NCBI GenBank assembly: GCA_900556205.1
Contig: USNX01000052.1
Location: 1-7,579 of the forward strand
Source of the DNA: an uncultured Collinsella sp.
Lineage (GTDB): Bacteria > Actinomycetota > Coriobacteriia > Coriobacteriales > Coriobacteriaceae
Reading direction: 5' to 3'
Length of the DNA: 7,579 nt
Positions within the stretch are counted from its first letter, which is position 1, and every line of letters begins with the position of its first letter. The notes beneath the pieces are model-generated. The model did not search any database and was not told the DNA's origin. It worked only from the letters and a program-made list of their open reading frames with translations. Shown in pieces: positions 1-5,818 of the stretch. Position numbers and translations under genes: made by a program.

Positions 1-969
1 GGCCTGGGTAACGCGCTGTTCCAGTCGGGCGACTATGCCAACGCGGGTACTGCCTTCCGTCAGGCTGCCATCGACGGCGCCAATCCGGCTCCTGCCGCCG
101 CGCTCGGCGAGCTTGGTCGTTGCTTCATCAAGCTCGGCCGTCCGGCGGATGCCGTGGAGACCTACCGCACGGCTATCGACTTTGCCGGCCCCCGCGACGA
201 CACGCGTGCGCTCAACGCCGGCATGGGTCAGGCGCTTTCTGCCGCCGGCCGTCCCTCCGACGCACTCGACGCCTTTAACGCCGCTACTGCCGATGGCATC
301 TACCAGCTCACCTCCGAGCAGGCCGATGAGCTTGCCCGCGTGCACGATTCGCTTGCCGCGCTGTCTGCCCAGACGGCTATGGCCACGGCTCCGGCGCCCG
401 CGATGGACGCTCCTGCCGTCGATCCGCTCGATCCTACGGGCGCGACCGGTCAGTTTATGCCCGATCCCTCGGACACCGGCTTCTTTACGCTGTCCGAGTC
501 CGAGATGGTCCAGCAGGACCGTCAGGATCGCAAACAGGCCAAGGTCCGTCGTCGCCATCGCCACACGGGTCTCAAAGTCTTCATCGTGCTGCTTCTGCTC
601 ATTTTGATCGCCGCGGGCGGTCTGGGCTTTGCCTACACGCGCGGCTTTGGCTTCCCGTCTCAGGAGTCTGTCGTTACCGATCTGTTCCAGGCTGCCGGCG
701 ACGGTGATACGGCAAAGGCCGAGTCTTGCCTGGCCTCGAGCCTGTCCGAGGACGCTAAGTCGATGATCATCTCCTCGATTCCGCAGGGTGCCACCGTGTC
801 CGTCGAGGGCATGGATCAGTCCATGACCGAGACGACCGCCAAGGTGAAGGCATCGCTGTCCAAGGGCGGCGAGCAGGAGTACACCGTCAAATTCGTGCGC
901 TCCGACAACCATATCGGCTGGGCCGTTTCCTCGCTCGATATGGATTTCTCGGCTGCTGACAACCAGTAG
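1..969 (+). CDS. TPR-repeat membrane protein, 5' end missing
   Basis: The reading frame is open from the first base of the window to the TAG at 967-969, giving 322 visible residues; the true start is upstream. An internal GTG at 154 falls inside a TPR helix and is not a credible start. Three TPR-like helix pairs are visible at about residues 1-26, 34-63 and 70-98, with the usual small/large pattern (LGRPADAVETYRTAID and AAGRPSDALDAFNAA). A Pro/Ala/Asp-rich linker follows, then a very basic stretch (about 174-190) and one hydrophobic segment (about 190-212). The basic stretch before the membrane segment places the TPRs in the cytoplasm and the last ~105 residues outside. That C-terminal part resembles small DUF4878/lipocalin-like stress domains (an opening helix, then alternating strands), but this is a weak fold impression. 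TPRs usually bind other proteins; the partner is unknown. A hairpin and probable promoter separate it from mreB, so it is probably a separate transcription unit. Confidence 0.85.
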   Translation, partial: GLGNALFQSGDYANAGTAFRQAAIDGANPAPAAALGELGRCFIKLGRPADAVETYRTAIDFAGPRDDTRALNAGMGQALSAAGRPSDALDAFNAATADGIYQLTSEQADELARVHDSLAALSAQTAMATAPAPAMDAPAVDPLDPTGATGQFMPDPSDTGFFTLSESEMVQQDRQDRKQAKVRRRHRHTGLKVFIVLLLLILIAAGGLGFAYTRGFGFPSQESVVTDLFQAAGDGDTAKAESCLASSLSEDAKSMIISSIPQGATVSVEGMDQSMTETTAKVKASLSKGGEQEYTVKFVRSDNHIGWAVSSLDMDFSAADNQ

Positions 970-991
970 TGACCTTATGGGATTTAGCTTT

Positions 992-1024
992 GCCCGGCGC
1001 TTCACCGCAAGTGAGGTGCCGGGC
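992..1024 (+). terminator. Hairpin after the TPR gene, probable terminator
   Basis: A 14-bp stem (992-1005 with 1011-1024) closes a 5-base CGCAA loop. The base of the stem is GCCCGGC/GCCGGGC, and there are two G-U pairs (999-1017 and 1001-1015). It lies 22 bases after the TAG of the upstream gene, where a terminator is expected. The following bases (TTGCGC) lack a true T-run, so it may be a weak or factor-assisted terminator, or simply a 3'-end stabilising hairpin. No T-run flanks it on the other strand either. Confidence 0.6.
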
Positions 1025-1028
1025 TTGC

Positions 1029-1048
1029 GCTAGTATGATGAGCTAGTA
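1029..1048 (+). repeat. 7-bp direct repeat over the -10 box
   Basis: GCTAGTA occurs at 1029-1035 and again at 1042-1048, 13 bases apart start to start. The first copy overlaps the TATGAT box and the second covers the likely transcription start. This spacing could serve a regulator or could be chance; the repeat itself is seen directly. Confidence 0.4.
1034..1039 (+). promoter_or_regulatory. Probable -10 box of the mreB promoter
   Basis: TATGAT matches the sigma-70/sigma-A consensus TATAAT at five of six positions. It lies 45 bases before the mreB TTG start, which implies a leader of about 40 bases. The sequence 17 bases upstream (GTGAGG, 1011-1016) is a poor -35 and falls in the arm of the hairpin, so the promoter may depend on an activator or on contacts near the -10. 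A weaker alternative is TTGCGC (1025-1030) with TAGTTT (1047-1052), 16 bases apart. Confidence 0.45.
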
Positions 1049-1074
1049 GTTTTCCAGCAATCATCCAACACATC

Positions 1075-1079
1075 AGGAG
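1075..1079 (+). promoter_or_regulatory. Ribosome binding site that fixes the mreB TTG start
   Basis: AGGAG is followed by the five bases TTGCG and then the TTG start at 1085. The same spacer TTGCG follows AGGAGG in front of the ATG of rodA (5808-5818), which supports the TTG reading. The in-frame ATGs at 1097 and 1103 are 17 and 23 bases from the AGGAG, too far for normal initiation. Confidence 0.7.
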
Positions 1080-1084
1080 TTGCG

Positions 1085-2128
1085 TTGTTTTCTTTGATGG
1101 ATATGTTCTTCGGTAGCTATGCGGGCGATCTTGCCATCGACCTCGGCACCGCAAATACGCTTGTCTCCGTGCGCGGCAAGGGCATCGTCATCCGCGAGCC
1201 CTCTGTTGTCGCCATCGACAAGAACGACGAGCGCATCCTGGCGGTCGGTATCGAGGCAAAGCGCATGCTCGGCCGTACGCCCGGCAACATCGTGGCCGTT
1301 CGTCCCCTGAAGGACGGCGTCATCGCCGACTTCGATGTTACCGAGGCCATGCTTCGCTACTTTATCGATAAGGCGTCCGAGAAGCGCTATCCGTGGACCC
1401 CGCGTCCGCGCGTTGTCGTCTGCGTTCCCTCCGGCGTCACGTCGGTCGAGAAGCGTGCCGTCTTTGAGGCCACGATCCAGGCCGGTGCCCGCCAGGCCTA
1501 TCTGATCGAAGAGCCTATGGCCGCCGCTATCGGCGCCGACCTGCCCGTCGAGGAGCCCACCGGCTCCATGGTCATCGACATCGGTGGCGGTACCACCGAG
1601 GTTGCCGTTATCGCTATGGGCGGCATCGTCGTCTCGCAGTCCATTCGTATTGCCGGCGACGAGTTCGATCAGGCCATCCTCACGCACGTTCGCGATGCCT
1701 ACAACCTGGCCATCGGCGAGCGTACGGCAGAGGACATCAAGATCAAGGTCGGCTCCGCCGTGCCGCTCAAGGACGAGCTCGACGTCGAGGTCAACGGCCG
1801 CGACGTGATCACCGGTCTGCCCAAGACCGTGCGCATCGAGAGCGAGGAGATTCGTCGCGCACTCAACAAGCCGCTCGACGAGATGGCCAAGGCCGTCAAG
1901 GACGCACTCGATGCCACGCCGCCCGATCTTGCCTCTGACCTTATGTACTATGGCATATTGCTGACCGGTGGCGGCGCGCTGCTGCGCGGTCTCGACGTGC
2001 GCCTGCGCGATGAGACCGGCGTTTCGGTCAACGTCAGCCCAACGGCGCTCGATAACGTCGTTAACGGCTGTGCCCGCGTGCTCGAGGCCAATGCGTTTGA
2101 TGGCGGCTTCGTCCAGACCAATGCTTAA
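1085..2128 (+). CDS. mreB: Rod shape-determining actin homologue MreB
   Basis: MreB is a bacterial actin that forms ATP-dependent filaments under the membrane and guides side-wall peptidoglycan synthesis. The 347 residues match the family's usual length of about 335-350. The actin-fold motifs are present in order: phosphate-1 loop IDLGTANTLV (18-27), the EEPMAAAIGA helix (142-151), phosphate-2 loop DIGGGTTEVAV (165-175), GERTAEDIKIKVGSA (211-225), and the adenosine motif LTGGGALLRGLD (293-304). The residues before the first motif include the hydrophobic run MFSLMDMFFG, which could act as the membrane-binding N-terminus found in many MreBs. The TTG start is chosen because AGGAG lies five bases upstream; ATG at 1097 would remove four residues. 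It is the first gene of the shape operon and has its own probable promoter. A 21-base gap separates it from mreC. Confidence 0.97.
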   Translation: MFSLMDMFFGSYAGDLAIDLGTANTLVSVRGKGIVIREPSVVAIDKNDERILAVGIEAKRMLGRTPGNIVAVRPLKDGVIADFDVTEAMLRYFIDKASEKRYPWTPRPRVVVCVPSGVTSVEKRAVFEATIQAGARQAYLIEEPMAAAIGADLPVEEPTGSMVIDIGGGTTEVAVIAMGGIVVSQSIRIAGDEFDQAILTHVRDAYNLAIGERTAEDIKIKVGSAVPLKDELDVEVNGRDVITGLPKTVRIESEEIRRALNKPLDEMAKAVKDALDATPPDLASDLMYYGILLTGGGALLRGLDVRLRDETGVSVNVSPTALDNVVNGCARVLEANAFDGGFVQTNA

Positions 2129-2134
2129 TTTCCA

Positions 2135-2142
2135 AAAGGTGG
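2135..2142 (+). promoter_or_regulatory. Ribosome binding site that fixes the mreC TTG start
   Basis: AAAGGTGG differs from the anti-Shine-Dalgarno complement AAAGGAGG at one base and lies seven bases before TTG at 2150. The in-frame ATG at 2207 has no comparable purine-rich site and sits in the loop of a hairpin, so the TTG is preferred. Confidence 0.65.
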
Positions 2143-2149
2143 ATTCCAT

Positions 2150-3148
2150 TTGGCACGATCTTCGGGTTTCTCCACAAATCTGAATACCAAGCGACAATCA
2201 ACGGGTATGCGCCCGTTGATTGTTTTCAGCCTGATTTCGGTGTTGCTGCTCACGTTTTACATCCGCGAGGGCGAGGCAGGACCGATTCATGCTGTGCGTT
2301 CGGGCGTAACGACGATTACCTCGCCGGTGCGCTTTGTGGGCTCGGCCGTGGCGGCTCCCTTCAATGCGATCGGCAACGTGTTCTCTAACCTTACGGCGTC
2401 GCAGGACACGCTCGACGAGCTCAAGAAGCAAAACGAGGAACTGACCTCTAAGGTTGCCGAGCTCTCCGAGGCTCAAAAGACCGCCGAGCGTCTGGAGGGG
2501 CTGGTCGGCCTGCAGTCGACCTATAACCTCAAATCGACCGCTGCTCGTATCGTTGGTGCCTCCGGCGATGCCTGGACCTCGACCGTTACCATCGACAAGG
2601 GCTCTGCCGACGGCCTTACCATCAACATGCCCGTGACGAGTTCTGCCGGTGTTATCGGCCAGATCATCGAAGTCTCGGCCAAGACGTCCACCGTGCGCCT
2701 GATTGGCGACGAGAACTCGGGCGTGTCCGCCATGGTACAGGACACGCGCGCCCAGGGCATGCTGCAGGGTCAGGCTGACGGCACGCTGCGTCTTGAGTAC
2801 GTGAGCGTCGACTCCGATGTTAAGGTTGGCGACATCATCGTGACCTCGGGCATCGGTGGTGTGTTCCCCAAGGGTCTACCGCTTGGCACCGTCTCGTCGG
2901 TTGAGAAATCGGCAAACGACGTGTACTACACCATTGTGGTGCGCGCTCAGACCACGGCCGAGAACAACGAGGAAGTGCTGGTCATTACCTCGCTGACCGA
3001 CGAACAGTCGGCCTCGGATGAGGACGTGGGCACCGCTAATAGCACGCCGCAGGGAACGTCGCGCGATGCTGCGACCAAGTCGAAGGATGAGAGCTCGGAT
3101 GACAGTTCCGACGCGTCCGAGACGACCGATTCCGGCTCGAGCGAATAG
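2150..3148 (+). CDS. mreC: Rod shape-determining protein MreC
   Basis: MreC is a bitopic membrane protein whose extracytoplasmic part binds and activates PBP2/RodA and links them to MreB. The 332 residues show the family order: a short cytoplasmic N-terminus, one membrane segment at about 22-38, a coiled coil at about 84-120 (QDTLDELKKQNEELTSKVAE), then the double beta-barrel domain to about 281, with conserved pieces such as TIDKGSADGL (147-156), GVIGQIIEV (167-175) and VGDIIVTSGIGGVFPKGLPLG (226-246). The last ~50 residues are a Ser/Asp/Glu-rich, probably disordered tail. The TTG start is supported by a ribosome site seven bases upstream; starting at the ATG at 2207 (residue 20) would leave almost no cytoplasmic end. 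The first 25 codons contain a strong hairpin (separate entry). Five bases separate its stop from mreD. Confidence 0.95.
   Translation: MARSSGFSTNLNTKRQSTGMRPLIVFSLISVLLLTFYIREGEAGPIHAVRSGVTTITSPVRFVGSAVAAPFNAIGNVFSNLTASQDTLDELKKQNEELTSKVAELSEAQKTAERLEGLVGLQSTYNLKSTAARIVGASGDAWTSTVTIDKGSADGLTINMPVTSSAGVIGQIIEVSAKTSTVRLIGDENSGVSAMVQDTRAQGMLQGQADGTLRLEYVSVDSDVKVGDIIVTSGIGGVFPKGLPLGTVSSVEKSANDVYYTIVVRAQTTAENNEEVLVITSLTDEQSASDEDVGTANSTPQGTSRDAATKSKDESSDDSSDASETTDSGSSE
2194..2226 (+). terminator. Terminator-like hairpin inside the start of mreC
   Basis: A perfect inverted repeat, ACAATCAACGGG (2194-2205) and CCCGTTGATTGT (2212-2223), flanks the 6-base loop TATGCG. The stem has 12 Watson-Crick pairs without mismatch, with its GC pairs next to the loop, and it runs straight into TTTT (2223-2226). 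This is the form of an intrinsic terminator, but it lies 44 bases into mreC (codons 15-25). The in-frame ATG of residue 20 is in the loop. It could cut transcription after mreB and so lower mreC-rodA relative to mreB, or affect translation or RNA processing. The structure is seen directly; the function is inferred. The T-run is short, so any termination may be partial. Confidence 0.5.
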
Positions 3149-3153
3149 GGGGC

Positions 3154-3726
3154 ATGTCCATGGATCTACACGAGCAGGGGATGAGCTCCCGCACGTTTGT
3201 GATCGCCGCCATCGTGTGCGTGCTGCTGCAGGCAGGTCTGGCACCGCAGATTTCCATTGCGGGCGGTCGCGTCAACTTCATGATTATCCTGGTGTGCCTA
3301 AGCGTGTTCTCGGGCGACCCGACCCGTGCCGTCGTGTGCGGTTTTTGCAGCGGCTTGTTTTATGACCTGTCCGCTGCCGTGCCGGTGGGTGTTATGTCGC
3401 TCCTGCTGACCGTGGGTTCTTTTGCCCTGGCGCACAGCGCCGTCGGTCAGACGGGCGGTACCCCGAGTGCGCGCGGCGTCACTGTGGGCGCCTTCGCGCT
3501 CGTCATTAATGTGATCTACAGCATCATCTTGCTGTTTATGGGTTTGGAGACGAGCTTTGTCGTGGCGATCTTCGGCCATGCGCTGCCGTCCTCGATCCTG
3601 ACGGGTCTGGTTGCCATTCCGTTTTTGATGTCCGGCGTCGTGCCGCAGTCCGGCTATGGATTCTCCGCACGTGGCGGACGCCAGACGGGTATGCGCTTTA
3701 AGCCCAAGACCCGCAAGCTCAAATAG
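3154..3726 (+). CDS. mreD: Rod shape-determining protein MreD
   Basis: MreD is a small multi-pass membrane protein of the elongasome that works with MreC to regulate the RodA-PBP2 synthase. The product is 190 residues, slightly above the usual 160-180, with about five hydrophobic segments (roughly 14-30, 38-53, 60-95, 112-130 and 135-162). The family motif G-x3-G-x3-D appears as GFCSGLFYDL (63-72), followed by PVGVMSLLL. A basic tail (RQTGMRFKPKTRKLK) should be cytoplasmic. The start is uncertain: in-frame ATGs lie at 3154, 3160 and 3181. The only purine-rich site is the G-run at 3148-3152, just after the mreC stop codon begins; it is one base from the first ATG but seven from the ATG at 3160, so 3160 may be the real start. 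Its place between mreC and pbp2 confirms the call. Confidence 0.92.
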   Translation: MSMDLHEQGMSSRTFVIAAIVCVLLQAGLAPQISIAGGRVNFMIILVCLSVFSGDPTRAVVCGFCSGLFYDLSAAVPVGVMSLLLTVGSFALAHSAVGQTGGTPSARGVTVGAFALVINVIYSIILLFMGLETSFVVAIFGHALPSSILTGLVAIPFLMSGVVPQSGYGFSARGGRQTGMRFKPKTRKLK

Positions 3727-3739
3727 GGGAGGCCCGTAG

Positions 3740-5809
3740 ATGTCTTCCCAGATGACGGTTATTATCGCCGGTATCGTGCTGGTTGTGGCCATCGTGGTCG
3801 CGCTGGTCATCATGCGTCATGGCGATTCCCGTTTTACCTACGATACGCAGCATGGAACGGCCCCGCGCGCCACCGAGGGCGAGGGCAATACCGCGGCGAC
3901 CGCCTTTAAGGGCCGCTTTTCCATCCTCACCATGGGTGTGGGCGCGATGTTTGCGGCGCTCGCCGTCAAGCTGTGGGGCATGCAGATGGTCTCGTCGGAC
4001 TATTACGAGAAGCAGGCCAATAGTAATCAGACTCGCACCGTTACCACACCCGCTGTGCGCGGCCGCATCCTCGACCGCAATGGCGTGGCACTTGTCCAGA
4101 ACCGTCCCTCACTTGCTGTCGTGGCCTACCGCGACCTTGCCGAGGATGAGGTTCTGGTTCGCCATCTTGCCAACGTGCTTGGAATGCCTTACGTGGCGGT
4201 CCTTCGCAATATTCAGGACAATACAGAGGGCGCCCAGAGCCTGCATACCATCGCGACGGATGTCCGTCGCTCCACAGTTGCCTATATTCAGGAGCATGCC
4301 GGCGAGTTCCCGGGCGTCAAGATTGCCGAGCGTACCGAGCGCCAGTACCCATACGGCGAGACCGCTTGCCATATCTTGGGCTATACCGGCACCATTACCT
4401 CCGAGCAGCTCGAGGCGCAGAATAAGAAAACCTCTGGCGACGATGATGCTTCTGCTGGAAAGATCACGTACCAGTCGGGCGATATCGTGGGCCAGGCGGG
4501 CGTTGAGAGCTACTACGAAAACCTGCTGCAGGGTATTCGTGGCGAGCAGACCGTCAAGGTCGATGCCTCGGGCAATGTGACCGGTCAGGCCGGCGCCGTG
4601 CCCGCGAAGGCCGGCTCCGACATTAAGCTCACGCTCGACCTTAAGATCCAACAGGCCTGTGAGACGGCGCTGGCGAGCGCTATCGAGCTTGCCAAGACCA
4701 CTGGCTACAGCAATGCCGGCAACGGCGCTGTGGTGTGCCTCGATCCCAACAATGGCGAGATCCTGGGCATGGCGAGCCAGCCCAAGTTCGATCCGTCCGT
4801 CTTTATCGGCGGCGTCTCAAATGACGTGTGGACCGAGCTCAATGATGACAAGGGTTCGCACCCGCTGATCAACCGCGCCATTAGCGGACAGTACATGTCG
4901 GCCTCGACCATCAAGCCGCTCTCGGCACTGGCCGGTCTTGAGTTTGGAACCTACACTTCAACGCAGACAACCAACTGCACGGGCTATTGGACGGGCCTGG
5001 GCAAGGCTTGGGGCAAGCGCTGCTGGCTGACTTCTGGCCACGGCACCATGACGCTGCAGTCGGGAATCGCCAACTCGTGCGACCCCGTCTTCTACGACAT
5101 GGGCAAGGCGTTCTTTTATGATGAGCAACATCCCGAGGGCCTGCAGGAGGTCTTTCGTCGCTGGGGTCTAGGCAAGACCTGCGGTATCGATCTGCCGAGT
5201 GAGGGCGCGGGTCGTATTCCCGATGCCGAGTGGAAAGAGTCGTACTTCACCGACGCCTCTGCCGAGGACCGCAAGTGGAATGCCGGCGATATGACCAACA
5301 TTGCTATCGGCCAGGGCGACATCCTGGTGACGCCCCTGCAGATGGCGTGCGCCTATATGGGTCTTGCCAACGGCGGCAAACAGTACGTGCCTCACGTGTT
5401 TTTGTCTGCCGTGTCGCGCGATGGCGACGGCGATGCCTATAAGTACAACGGCAAGGGCAAGAAGAAGCGCCTGGAGGCCAAGATCAACAGCGATTCGGAT
5501 TTGGCTCTTGTTCGCAACGGCATGCACGACGTCATTTACACGGCATCGACGTCCCTGGCGGCTCACTTTGGCACCCTGACGCCCCAGGTATACGGCAAGT
5601 CGGGCACGGGCGAGAAAAGCGGCGAGGACGAATACGCGTGGTTCTGCGCCTATGCACCGGCCGATGATCCCAAGTATGTCATCGCTACTGTCCTGGAGCA
5701 GGGCGGCGGCGGCTCAGATACCGCGATGCATGTCGTGCGCGACGTGCTCGGTGTGATTTATGACGAGCCCGATACCTCTTCGGCCTCGGGCGATTCTTCG
5801 GTTCGATAG
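3740..5809 (+). CDS. mrdA: Elongasome transpeptidase PBP2 (class B penicillin-binding protein)
   Basis: PBP2 cross-links peptidoglycan strands made by its partner RodA during side-wall growth. The 689 residues include the membrane segment normal for the family (about 60-80, after KGR), the dimerisation domain opening with RGRILDRNG (107-115), and the transpeptidase domain from about 300. Active-site motifs are STIK (nucleophile S389, K392), SCD (446-448, at the SxN position) and KSGTG (620-624). The CTGYW...KRCW...SGHG stretch before SCD is typical of PBP2. Unusually, a second hydrophobic segment (about 5-24) precedes the normal one, with a ~35-residue hydrophilic loop between; PBP2 usually has one anchor. 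The ATG is well supported by AGGGGAGG seven bases upstream. Thirteen bases separate it from mreD. The last ~15 residues are a Ser/Asp-rich tail. The symbol follows E. coli usage; pbpA or pbp2 would serve equally. Confidence 0.95.
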   Translation: MSSQMTVIIAGIVLVVAIVVALVIMRHGDSRFTYDTQHGTAPRATEGEGNTAATAFKGRFSILTMGVGAMFAALAVKLWGMQMVSSDYYEKQANSNQTRTVTTPAVRGRILDRNGVALVQNRPSLAVVAYRDLAEDEVLVRHLANVLGMPYVAVLRNIQDNTEGAQSLHTIATDVRRSTVAYIQEHAGEFPGVKIAERTERQYPYGETACHILGYTGTITSEQLEAQNKKTSGDDDASAGKITYQSGDIVGQAGVESYYENLLQGIRGEQTVKVDASGNVTGQAGAVPAKAGSDIKLTLDLKIQQACETALASAIELAKTTGYSNAGNGAVVCLDPNNGEILGMASQPKFDPSVFIGGVSNDVWTELNDDKGSHPLINRAISGQYMSASTIKPLSALAGLEFGTYTSTQTTNCTGYWTGLGKAWGKRCWLTSGHGTMTLQSGIANSCDPVFYDMGKAFFYDEQHPEGLQEVFRRWGLGKTCGIDLPSEGAGRIPDAEWKESYFTDASAEDRKWNAGDMTNIAIGQGDILVTPLQMACAYMGLANGGKQYVPHVFLSAVSRDGDGDAYKYNGKGKKKRLEAKINSDSDLALVRNGMHDVIYTASTSLAAHFGTLTPQVYGKSGTGEKSGEDEYAWFCAYAPADDPKYVIATVLEQGGGGSDTAMHVVRDVLGVIYDEPDTSSASGDSSVR

Positions 5810-5818
5810 GAGGTTGCG

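Noticed and set aside
154..156. GTG at 154 as the start of the TPR gene
   Set aside because: It lies in the middle of a TPR helix pair, lacks a ribosome site, and the same frame is open and TPR-like back to the window edge.
35..607. 190-codon + frame inside the TPR gene
   Set aside because: The product is a Pro/Ser/Arg-rich string typical of an out-of-frame reading; the TPR frame explains the region and continues to position 1.
1073..2197. 374-codon open frame on the minus strand across all of mreB
   Set aside because: It is a mirror of mreB codons in GC-rich DNA. It is rich in Asp, Gly, His and Arg without any recognisable domain, while mreB on the + strand has every family motif.
2207..2209. 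ATG at 2207 as the true start of mreC
   Set aside because: There is no ribosome site in front of it and it sits in the hairpin loop; TTG at 2150 has AAAGGTGG at seven bases.
3298..3813. Minus-strand frame spanning mreD and the start of pbp2
   Set aside because: It crosses two well-supported + genes and shows only low-complexity Thr/His/Arg sequence.
3812..3814. Internal ATG in pbp2 (residue 25) as the start, which would give a one-anchor PBP2
   Set aside because: No purine-rich site precedes it, while ATG 3740 has AGGGGAGG at seven bases.
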